This document shows positions 1 to 5,544 of a DNA stretch of 5,545 nt, one piece after another. The stretch's first letter is position 1; each line of letters begins with the position of its first letter. The stretch is taken from positions 1 to 5,545 of the forward strand of contig CADBUS010000190.1 in assembly GCA_902797895.1 (NCBI GenBank). The letters are read 5' to 3'. The notes beneath the pieces were generated by a model. It had not been told where the DNA came from and ran no database searches. It saw only the letters and a list, made by a program, of their open reading frames with translations. The position numbers and the translations under genes were made by a program. The stretch comes from an uncultured Bacteroidia bacterium (GTDB taxonomy: Bacteria > Bacteroidota > Bacteroidia > Bacteroidales > UBA932).

Positions 1-52
1 GACATCCGCTTGTCGGCTAGTCAAGGATGGGAGCTGTGCTGTTTGCGAAGTT

Positions 53-74
53 GCGACTGAAGGGCAGTGTAATA
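53..74 (+). repeat. 22-bp direct repeat, copy 1
   Basis: An exact 22-base match to positions 266-287, beginning GCGACTGAAG and ending AGTGTAATA. In both copies TGGGAG lies 16-19 nt upstream (28-33 here), so the repeated unit may be longer and partly eroded. Function unknown. Confidence 0.75.
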
Positions 75-166
75 CTAAAGGAAGCTGGGCGCCCACGCCC
101 GTGAGTGGGAGGGACCCATCAAATACAAGTTCTTGCTGGCAAGGACGAAGTAGATGATGGGAGGGA

Positions 167-234
167 TGAACGCAGTGAACTTCCTGTGTATTACAACTGC
201 CGTAAGGAGCGATACAGATTCTTCGCTGCGCTCA
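167..234. repeat. Imperfect inverted repeat (13-nt arms)
   Basis: The left arm TGAACGCAGTGAA (167-179) is complementary to the right arm TTCGCTGCGCTCA (222-234) at 11 of 13 positions. One of the two exceptions can form a G-U wobble on either strand's RNA. The left arm resembles a decayed, oppositely oriented copy of the core (TGAGCGCAGCGAA) of the repeat element on its right. A paired REP-like arrangement is the simplest reading. The 42-nt spacer contains a small TTAC/GTAA stem (191-194 with 202-205). Confidence 0.5.
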
Positions 235-243
235 GAATGACAG
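191..243 (-). repeat. REP-like palindromic repeat, short copy (HSERSEES type)
   Basis: This copy shares about 46 of 53 aligned bases (hand count) with the copy at 1567-1632. It includes the blocks CTGCCG and AAGGAG and a core that reads AGATTCTTCGCT, then GCTCAGAATGACAG. Compared with the other copy it lacks a 12-nt internal segment. On the minus strand the core begins CTGTCATTCTGAGCGCAGCG, a motif that I recall as a common intergenic repeat in many bacteria. ATTCT (218-222) and AGAAT (234-238) form the ends of a short stem. The strand is given by the usual CTGTCATTCTGAG orientation. Confidence 0.7.
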
Positions 244-265
244 TGGGAGTAAAGAATAGCAGTAA

Positions 266-287
266 GCGACTGAAGGGCAGTGTAATA
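266..287 (+). repeat. 22-bp direct repeat, copy 2
   Basis: An exact second copy of positions 53-74, offset by 213 bp. TGGGAG (244-249) precedes it, as in copy 1. The two copies bracket the short REP-like element at 191-243, so a duplication linked to insertion of the intervening block is possible. The spacing is too large and the flanks too degenerate to call it a target-site duplication. Confidence 0.75.
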
Positions 288-301
288 ATGAAAAACAACT
301 G

Positions 302-318
302 CTTGCAACAGAAGCAAG
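302..318 (-). terminator. Possible weak terminator for the minus-strand gene pair
   Basis: On the minus strand CTTGC (318-314) pairs with GCAAG (306-302) around a 7-nt loop, 51 nt after the hydrolase stop codon. A run of five T lies six bases after the stem. The 5-bp stem is short and the T-run is not immediately adjacent, so this is only a candidate. Confidence 0.25.
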
Positions 319-368
319 AGCAGCACAGTCCCAGCCAAAGATATCCGCTGAAAAGATGTAGTAAGAGA

Positions 369-1556
369 CTATTTCAGATGGTGGAGGAGGAGGGTGGCAA
401 AGTGGGTGGAGCCGAGGTCTGTGAGGTGAGTACCATCTACCGTATCTTCATTTTGAATCCCCTCCCCTTTCTGGCCGGAGACATCTATAAAACGGAGATT
501 TTTAAGAGGGCCGGTGGAGTAGGTTTTTCCTGTAGAGGGCTCTCTTAGTTGAGTTCCGTACTTTTTGAGTCTCAAATAGATAGATTTTATTAGCTGATTC
601 TCCTGCACCATATCTGAATTGTTCTGCGGCAGTATGAACTGCTGCGGATACTCAAAATTATTTACAATATAGATTGACACATTGGGGTTGGCTGCAGCTA
701 TAGAGCCGATAAAATAGTCTGAACTGTCTCTTGTTGTCTGATAGGTGCAGTTGGCAAGGCAATCTATAACTATTGCAGAAGCCGGAAGTGTTTTAATCCA
801 ATCCGCCATTGCACCATCCATTCTCCCGTTGCCGGAAAAACCGAGATTGATAGTCTGCACTCCAAGCCGGCGAGAAACTATTGCCGGATAGGCCATACCA
901 GGCCTTGATACACATCCCCCTTGAGTTACGCTTGTACCATAAAAGATTATAGGCAGAGAGGCTTTTTCTGTGAGCAGGGCACCGCTCGGCCTATAGAGCT
1001 GCGCAGTAGAATCTATACCAATAGCCATACTCTCAACTCCGTCATACAAAGGAAGATATATCATATACTCCCTTTTGCCTCCCTCCATTTTTCTGACAAA
1101 TATATTTGCTGAATTTTTGCCGTTTGGAAAGGCGGTGCCTGCAAAGAGCCACTCTTTGCCTCTCTTGCCATTGGAGTAGAGATAGAGATCCATTCCTTTG
1201 ATGCCTGTATAGGCCATATGGCTCATTGCAAAGTTGTTGGTCAGGCTCCACTTTGCCCCTATTGTTTTGGAATCTGTAGAGAAGCGCACCGCCACTCCGG
1301 CACCATTGCGGCCAAGCTCCCAAAGCTCTTCTCTTACAGCTCCTTTCAATTTTAATGGCAGGCGGTAATAATAGCCGCAAGAGTCTGCCGCTTTTTCCGC
1401 CTGCCCTAAAATAACCGCTTTGCCCTCTGTAACAAGTTGCCTTACATCGTAGAACTTTAGCTCAGAAACTCTCTGTGCATAAGCTCCTTGCAAGCCTAAT
1501 GGCCCCACAAGTAATTGCAGGGCCAAAGCTATAAGTATATTTTTTCTTCTTTTCAT
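369..1556 (-). CDS. Secreted SGNH/GDSL-type hydrolase with N-terminal GxDLY domain
   Basis: A 395-residue secreted or periplasmic esterase/acyl-hydrolase. It starts with a signal peptide (KRRK n-region, hydrophobic core, likely cleavage after AYA at residue 27, no lipobox). An N-terminal beta-rich domain carries the GMDLY motif at 121-125, matching the GxDLY module that precedes Lipase_GDSL_3-type domains. The C-terminal SGNH fold shows all four blocks: YGTS with nucleophile Ser209 (GTS instead of GDS), NLGFSGNG with Gly242, CLANC with Asn269, and DGTHL with Asp374 and His377. The start at 1556 was chosen because an A-rich Bacteroidota leader and a signal peptide follow it directly. The frame stays open upstream to 1691, but that part translates repeat DNA and overlaps the permease. 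The gene lies 103 bp downstream of the permease on the same strand and is probably co-transcribed. The substrate is unknown; relatives remove acyl groups from sugars or lipids. Confidence 0.88.
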   Translation of the reverse strand: MKRRKNILIALALQLLVGPLGLQGAYAQRVSELKFYDVRQLVTEGKAVILGQAEKAADSCGYYYRLPLKLKGAVREELWELGRNGAGVAVRFSTDSKTIGAKWSLTNNFAMSHMAYTGIKGMDLYLYSNGKRGKEWLFAGTAFPNGKNSANIFVRKMEGGKREYMIYLPLYDGVESMAIGIDSTAQLYRPSGALLTEKASLPIIFYGTSVTQGGCVSRPGMAYPAIVSRRLGVQTINLGFSGNGRMDGAMADWIKTLPASAIVIDCLANCTYQTTRDSSDYFIGSIAAANPNVSIYIVNNFEYPQQFILPQNNSDMVQENQLIKSIYLRLKKYGTQLREPSTGKTYSTGPLKNLRFIDVSGQKGEGIQNEDTVDGTHLTDLGSTHFATLLLHHLK

Positions 1557-1566
1557 TTTGTTTTTG

Positions 1567-1632
1567 TTGCAGCTGCCGGAAGGAGTGCTTATAGATTCTT
1601 CGCTACGCCCTTCGACAAGCTCAGAATGACAG
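1567..1632 (-). repeat. REP-like palindromic repeat, long copy, between permease and hydrolase genes
   Basis: This is the longer relative of the repeat at 191-243, with an extra 12-nt segment (about 1609-1620, within GCCCTTCGACAAGC). A second partial core, CTCAGGATGACAG, follows at 1641-1653. TTGCAGCTG (1567-1575) and CAGTTGCAA (1651-1659) form near-perfect inverted arms (8 of 9 plus one wobble) enclosing the whole block. The arms end exactly at the permease stop codon (1660-1662) and about 10 bp before the hydrolase start. The 103-bp intergenic gap (1557-1659) is therefore almost entirely repeat. In a permease-hydrolase transcript it would fold into a stem-loop that could affect mRNA stability or relative expression. 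Confidence 0.72.
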
Positions 1633-1659
1633 CAACTCTGCTCAGGATGACAGTTGCAA

Positions 1660-3288
1660 TTAACTCTCTTTCTTGATATTAGGGAGTTCAAGGCCGTAAC
1701 CGTGCTTTTTGTCTATGCGCTTGAGTACAAAGCCAAGCAGCAAGGCCGCAACACCAAGGCAAGCGAGCATTACAAGCGGCGCGGTGTAATTGAATTCAGT
1801 TGGATCTGTAACTCCCGGATTAGTCTTGTCCAAAACCTTTCCAATGAGCATTGGGAAGAGCCACAAACCTATGTTCTGAATCCAGAAAATAAGCGCGTAT
1901 GCAGAGCCTATAATCTTGGAATCTACCAACTTAGGAACGCTTGGCCAAAGTGAGGCCGGCACTAAAGAGAAAGATGCTCCCAACACAAGTATTGTTATAT
2001 ATGCTATAACTACGCCGCCAATCGCGCTACCCTTGAACATAGGCAGTATAAATGCAAATGTGAGGTGGCAGGCAATAAGTAGCAGAGAGCCAAGCACAAG
2101 CATAGAGGCCGCCTTGCCCTTATGATCTACATAGCTGCCAAGTATAGGAGTTATACCAACTGCAAGAAGCGGGAATACTGCAAAAATTGTCTCCGCACTA
2201 CCTCTCTTGTAACCCATATAGCAGAAGACTACAAGAGCCAGAACCGCAAGCGTTAGCAATGAGTATTTTTTAGCTTTATTCTTTGAGAAGTTGCTCATAA
2301 ATGCTGCTATTGCAACTACTAACATTATAACATATTGCACAATAGTAACCGTATTCTTCGCCCAGAATGAGTCTGCAGGCACCTGTGCAAAATCCAAGTT
2401 ACACTGCAACATATTTACCGCATACTTCTGGAATGGGAATATGGCCGAGTAGTAGAGTACGCAAAGCAGAGCCACAATCCAAAAGCCGCTGCTCTTGAGA
2501 ATTGCTCCTATATCGCTGATTTTGAACGGATCGTCTTTCTCCTCCGCCTCGCCGGTTTGAGCATCCAACTTCTTATCCATAAAGAAATAGACTATGAACA
2601 TTATGAGTGCTATCATTAGCAGCACAACACCAAAAGCCACTGAGCGTGAAACATCTATCTTATCTCCCATTTTGGCGAACATTGGAGAGAATATCATACA
2701 GGTGGCAACTCCCAACCTTGCAAGAGCCATCTCAGAGCCCATTGCAAGAGCCATCTCTCTGCCCTTGAACCATTTTACTATTCCTCTCGATACGGTTATA
2801 CCTGCCATCTCAACTCCGCACCCAAATATCATAAAGCCTACTGCTGAGAACTTTGCGGAGGCCGGCATACCTCTGTAGAATGGAGAGATGCCAAGCTCGT
2901 CAAAGCCCGGAATATAGTTGAGATTGTTGTTGAACCAAGTCTCAAGAGTTGTACCTATAAAGCCCTCTGTTACTGCATACCAATTGATTGCAGCTCCCAC
3001 AAGCATTACCACTCCGGAGAGTAACGCGGTAAAGCGTACTCCCATCTTGTCTAAGATAATACCTGCAAAAATCAGGAAGAACACAAACACATTAAGGAAG
3101 GTCTCCGAGCCTTGCATTGTTCCAAATGCCGTTGAGTCCCAGCCTCTTGTAGATTGCATCAAGTCTTTGATAGGAGAGAGTATGTCCATAAAGATATATG
3201 AACAGAACATTGCAAGCGCCAACAGCAACAGAGCTGTCCAACGCATTGCGGCAGAATCTCTCAATGTTTTCTTAAGTTCTACACCCAT
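1660..3288 (-). CDS. Major facilitator superfamily permease, MFSD1-like
   Basis: A 542-residue inner-membrane secondary transporter with about 14 hydrophobic segments. The classic MFS loop motif appears in both halves: GIILDKMGVR at 76-85, and GSYVDHKGKA at 384-393. WFKGRE (173-178) followed by an MALAR stretch (187-191), SLWPS (446-450), and GSAY with QNIG (461-474) recall the lysosomal carrier MFSD1 (known from the family, compared from memory). MFSD1 has been reported to move dipeptides, so a peptide or amino-acid-like substrate is possible but unproven. Two features are unusual: a long periplasmic loop after helix 3 (about 108-145), and two extra predicted helices (about 312-333 and 342-360) between the expected helices 7 and 8. 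The acidic hydrophilic stretch at 238-262 is the central cytoplasmic loop. The C-terminus ends KHGYGLELPN plus a lysine-rich tail. The start at 3288 has an A/T-rich leader; Met15 is a less likely alternative. It is divergent from dxs. Confidence 0.87.
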   Translation of the reverse strand: MGVELKKTLRDSAAMRWTALLLLALAMFCSYIFMDILSPIKDLMQSTRGWDSTAFGTMQGSETFLNVFVFFLIFAGIILDKMGVRFTALLSGVVMLVGAAINWYAVTEGFIGTTLETWFNNNLNYIPGFDELGISPFYRGMPASAKFSAVGFMIFGCGVEMAGITVSRGIVKWFKGREMALAMGSEMALARLGVATCMIFSPMFAKMGDKIDVSRSVAFGVVLLMIALIMFIVYFFMDKKLDAQTGEAEEKDDPFKISDIGAILKSSGFWIVALLCVLYYSAIFPFQKYAVNMLQCNLDFAQVPADSFWAKNTVTIVQYVIMLVVAIAAFMSNFSKNKAKKYSLLTLAVLALVVFCYMGYKRGSAETIFAVFPLLAVGITPILGSYVDHKGKAASMLVLGSLLLIACHLTFAFILPMFKGSAIGGVVIAYITILVLGASFSLVPASLWPSVPKLVDSKIIGSAYALIFWIQNIGLWLFPMLIGKVLDKTNPGVTDPTEFNYTAPLVMLACLGVAALLLGFVLKRIDKKHGYGLELPNIKKES

Positions 3289-3332
3289 ATTATTATTGTT
3301 TTATTTATTTCTATCGCGATTAAATTCTACTC

Positions 3333-3342
3333 CACAATTGTG
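3333..3342. promoter_or_regulatory. 10-bp perfect palindrome in divergent intergenic region (candidate operator)
   Basis: CACAATTGTG is a perfect palindrome in the 142-bp AT-rich gap between the permease and dxs. A second perfect palindrome, ATCGCGAT, lies at 3313-3320. TGCG (3341-3344) and CGCA (3353-3356) form a further short inverted pair. On the minus strand TATCTTGC (3361-3354) is a poor match to the Bacteroidota -7 element. If it is used, the palindrome would sit just inside the permease leader, where a repressor could act. No regulator gene is visible in the window. Confidence 0.3.
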
Positions 3343-3370
3343 CGAATTTTGGCGCAAGATAATTTTTTCT

Positions 3371-3402
3371 TTTGGATTTTAACATAACTGTTCTTAAATT
3401 GC
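3371..3402 (+). promoter_or_regulatory. Candidate dxs promoter
   Basis: TTTG (3371-3374), 20 nt, then TAAATTGC (3395-3402) approximates the Bacteroidota -33/-7 pattern TTTG-N19-21-TAnnTTTG, with two mismatches in the -7 element. Transcription would start near 3407, giving a leader of about 24 nt. CACTTTTG at 3402-3409 is an alternative -7 element, but its spacing to the nearest TTTG is too long. Confidence 0.38.
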
Positions 3403-3430
3403 ACTTTTGATAAAGAGTTAAACAGCAGAA

Positions 3431-5296
3431 ATGGAGTTTAAGATACTGAATCAGATAGAATCGCCTGCAGATTGCAGAAAACTTGATATAAAGGAGCTAA
3501 GCACTCTCTGCCAAGAGATTAGAGAGTATATGATTGAGTGCTGTGCAACCAACCCCGGCCACCTTGGAGCCTCGCTCGGTTGCGTAGAGCTATCCGTTGC
3601 CCTACACTATGTGCTCAACACCCCCAACGATAAGATTGTGTGGGATGTAGGCCATCAGGCATACGCCCATAAGATAATTACAGGCCGCAGAGAGGCATTC
3701 AGACGCAACAGAATGAAAGATGGCCTTTCCGGCTTTCCAAAGATGGAGGAGAGCCCTTACGACTCCTTTGGAGCAGGCCACGCATCTACCTCTGTATCTG
3801 CAGCTTTAGGGCTTGCCACCGCTGCCAGGCTGGAGGGGAAGGATACCAAAGTTGTGGCTGTACTCGGCGATGGCGCCTTTACCGGAGGGCTTGCATACGA
3901 GGGAATTAACAACGCAGGAGCCTCAAAGGCAGATATAATTGTAATACTCAACGATAACCATATTGCCATAGACAAAAATGTGGGAGCTATGCACAACTAT
4001 CTATTAAAGCTCACCACATCAGCTACTTACAATAAGGCAAGGCATAGGATTTGGAACTTTTTGGGCAATAACCGGTTGCGCCGCTATGTAAAAAAGGCAC
4101 TCAGCTCCATCAAAAATTTCTTCTTCCGCCACGGTACTGTATTTGAGGGGCTTGGCTTCCGATACTTTGGCGTAATAGATGGCAACAACATTGAGGACCT
4201 TATAAGGATGCTCAATAAGATAAAGAATCTCAAAGGGCCAAAACTACTGCATATAAGTACATTAAAAGGCAAGGGCTACGAGCCGGCAGAGCAGAATCAG
4301 AGCGTATGGCACGCCCCGGGGCAGTTTGATGTGGAGACCGGCGAGAGAATCAGCAAGAGCGGCGCACCGCTGAAATATCAGAATATTTTTGGGCAGACTA
4401 TAGTTAAACTTGCAGAGCAAAATCCTAACATTGTGGGAATTACACCGGCAATGTTGAGCGGCGGACAGCTAAGCGACCTTATGGCCGTATATCCTGAGCG
4501 TACTTTTGATGTGGGAATTGCAGAGGAGCACGCAGTTACATTCTCTGCCGGCTTGGCCGCAGGGGGTATGCTCCCATTTTGCAACATCTACTCATCGTTT
4601 ATGCAACGCTCTTTGGATCAGGTTATTCACGATGTGGCTCTGCAAAATCTGAAGGTTATATTCACTATAGACCGCGCAGGATTGGTTGGAGAAGACGGAG
4701 CTACTCATCACGGAGCATACGACCTTGCATATCTGAGGTTTATACCCAATATGACCATTATGGCCCCTATCAATGAGGTTGATATGCAGGATATGCTCTA
4801 CAGTGCCACCTTGCCTGAATATACAGGTGCCATAGCAATACGCTATCCAAGAGGAAGTTGTGTGGGAATGCAACTGCCGGAGCAGTTCAAGAAAATAGCT
4901 ATAGGCAAGGCTGTGAAACTTACCCAAGGCGAAAAAATTGCAGTTCTCTCCATAGGCACAATAGGCAACCAAGTGGCAAAGGCAATAGAGATGGCCAAAA
5001 AAGAGGGAATTACTCCAAGCCACTACGATATGCGTTTCCTCAAACCTATAGATACAGAGGCAATAGAGGAGGCTGCCGCAAACCACAGCTACATACTTAC
5101 TGTGGAGGACGGCAGCGTTATTGGAGGATTATACAGTGCTGTATGTGAGGTAGTTACTGAGAAGAAGGTAGGTTGCAAAGTTCACGGACTTGGTATTCCG
5201 GACAGCTTTATTGAGCAGGGTACGGTGAGAGAGCAGCTGCAAGAGTGCGGAATAGATGCAGAGGGTATTTTGAAGGCCCTCAAATCTATTTTTTGA
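3431..5296 (+). CDS. dxs: 1-deoxy-D-xylulose-5-phosphate synthase
   Basis: A ThDP-dependent cytoplasmic enzyme that condenses pyruvate with glyceraldehyde 3-phosphate to give DXP. This is the first step of the MEP isoprenoid pathway and also feeds thiamine and pyridoxal synthesis. The 621-residue length is normal for the family. Domain I holds NPGH (His44), VWDVGHQAY (71-79), and the ThDP/Mg motif GDG (146-148) through NDN (174-176). The pyrimidine-binding domain carries GIAEEH (Glu365 as the ThDP-activating glutamate), YSSFMQR (Tyr387, Arg393), DGATHHGA (Asp422, His426) and RYPRG (Arg474), all equivalents of known E. coli residues. The C-terminal transketolase-like domain spans roughly 490-621. 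The ATG at 3431 fits the family N-terminus; its upstream sequence is A-rich with no strong Shine-Dalgarno. It stands alone on its strand, with the tRNA operon starting about 70 bp downstream. Confidence 0.97.
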   Translation: MEFKILNQIESPADCRKLDIKELSTLCQEIREYMIECCATNPGHLGASLGCVELSVALHYVLNTPNDKIVWDVGHQAYAHKIITGRREAFRRNRMKDGLSGFPKMEESPYDSFGAGHASTSVSAALGLATAARLEGKDTKVVAVLGDGAFTGGLAYEGINNAGASKADIIVILNDNHIAIDKNVGAMHNYLLKLTTSATYNKARHRIWNFLGNNRLRRYVKKALSSIKNFFFRHGTVFEGLGFRYFGVIDGNNIEDLIRMLNKIKNLKGPKLLHISTLKGKGYEPAEQNQSVWHAPGQFDVETGERISKSGAPLKYQNIFGQTIVKLAEQNPNIVGITPAMLSGGQLSDLMAVYPERTFDVGIAEEHAVTFSAGLAAGGMLPFCNIYSSFMQRSLDQVIHDVALQNLKVIFTIDRAGLVGEDGATHHGAYDLAYLRFIPNMTIMAPINEVDMQDMLYSATLPEYTGAIAIRYPRGSCVGMQLPEQFKKIAIGKAVKLTQGEKIAVLSIGTIGNQVAKAIEMAKKEGITPSHYDMRFLKPIDTEAIEEAAANHSYILTVEDGSVIGGLYSAVCEVVTEKKVGCKVHGLGIPDSFIEQGTVREQLQECGIDAEGILKALKSIF

Positions 5297-5313
5297 AAAA
5301 AATGAGAGAAAAA

Positions 5314-5344
5314 TTTGGCTGGTAATATAAATTTACTACCTTTG
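5314..5344 (+). promoter_or_regulatory. Strong Bacteroidota-type promoter of the tRNA operon
   Basis: TTTG (5314-5317), exactly 19 nt, then TACCTTTG (5337-5344) matches the Bacteroidota primary-sigma consensus (TTTG-N19-21-TAnnTTTG) perfectly. Transcription would begin near 5349, about 17 nt before the mature tRNA-Thr. The -33 element starts only 18 bp after the dxs stop codon. I see no GC-rich terminator between them, so some dxs readthrough into the tRNA genes is possible. Confidence 0.85.
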
Positions 5345-5365
5345 CAGTCCGTTTTGAAAAACGCT

Positions 5366-5439
5366 GCCGATGTAGCTCAGTTGGCCAGAGCAGCTGATTT
5401 GTAATCAGCTGGTCGGGGGTTCGAATCCCTCCATCGGCT
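5366..5439 (+). tRNA. tRNA-Thr (anticodon TGT)
   Basis: A 74-nt cloverleaf. The acceptor arm GCCGATG (5366-5372) pairs with CATCGGC (5432-5438), with T5439 as discriminator. The D-arm contains GCTC/GAGC. The anticodon stem GCTGA/TCAGC encloses TTTGTAA, with anticodon TGT at 5400-5402, which reads ACA and related threonine codons. The T-loop is TTCGAAT. CCA is not encoded and must be added after transcription. It is the first gene of a tRNA operon, 22 nt ahead of tRNA-Tyr. Confidence 0.97.
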
Positions 5440-5461
5440 CTAAAATAGTCTAAGTATAGAC

Positions 5462-5544
5462 GGAGGGGTACCAAAGTGGCCAACTGGGGCAGACTGTAAA
5501 TCTGCTGGCTTATGCCTTCGGAGGTTCGAATCCTTCCCCCTCCA
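5462..5544 (+). tRNA. tRNA-Tyr (anticodon GTA)
   Basis: An 83-nt class II tRNA. The acceptor arm GGAGGGG (5462-5468) pairs with CCCCTCC (5537-5543), with discriminator A5544. The anticodon stem GCAGA/TCTGC holds CTGTAAA, with GTA at 5496-5498. The long variable arm (about 5506-5520, TGGCTTATGCCTTCG) is typical of bacterial tyrosine tRNA. The T-loop is TTCGAAT. The window ends one base after the discriminator, so the 3' flank and any encoded CCA cannot be judged. The Thr-Tyr order matches the tRNA cluster that precedes tuf in many bacteria. Confidence 0.96.

Larger units (their letters stand above)
1..368. other. Repeat-rich intergenic region without a convincing gene
   Basis: No reading frame here looks like a real protein. 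The possible frames translate repeat sequence, including the HSERSEES string that marks a widespread bacterial intergenic repeat. The stretch instead holds short repeated pieces. A 22-bp exact direct repeat lies at 53-74 and 266-287. The hexamer TGGGAG recurs at 28, 106, 158 and 244, and is extended to TGGGAGGGA at 106 and 158. There is a palindromic repeat copy at 191-243, and a small hairpin at 92-109 (CCCAC, 8-nt loop, GTGGG). The region lies downstream of the minus-strand hydrolase gene, so it may carry that gene's 3' end. It looks like a graveyard or landing site for small repeats. Confidence 0.7.

Noticed and set aside
28..287. CRISPR-like array at the left edge
   Set aside because: There are only two exact 22-bp copies 213 bp apart and irregularly spaced hexamers. 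There is no regular repeat-spacer pattern.
75..338. 87-residue minus-strand frame
   Set aside because: It contains CHSERSEES, the translation of the intergenic repeat, and has no domain-like character. The neighbouring sequence is made of repeats.
105..548. 147-residue plus-strand frame
   Set aside because: It runs across repeat DNA and then antisense through the 3' end of the clearly coding hydrolase gene. It lacks any recognisable protein feature.
2918..3382. 154-residue plus-strand frame antisense to the permease
   Set aside because: It mirrors the membrane-protein coding sequence and shows no independent motif or start signal.
3403..3430. Thiamine-pyrophosphate riboswitch upstream of dxs
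   Set aside because: The predicted leader is only about 24 nt, and no CTGAGA-type THI-box core is visible in the intergenic region.
4592..5086. 164-residue minus-strand frame inside dxs
   Set aside because: It is antisense to a well-conserved region of dxs and is rich in Cys, Tyr and His, as shadow frames often are.
5287..5303. Possible dxs terminator in the T-run/A-run after the stop codon
   Set aside because: TTTTTTG followed by AAAAAAA is AT-only with no room for a loop and no GC stem, so an intrinsic terminator cannot be supported.
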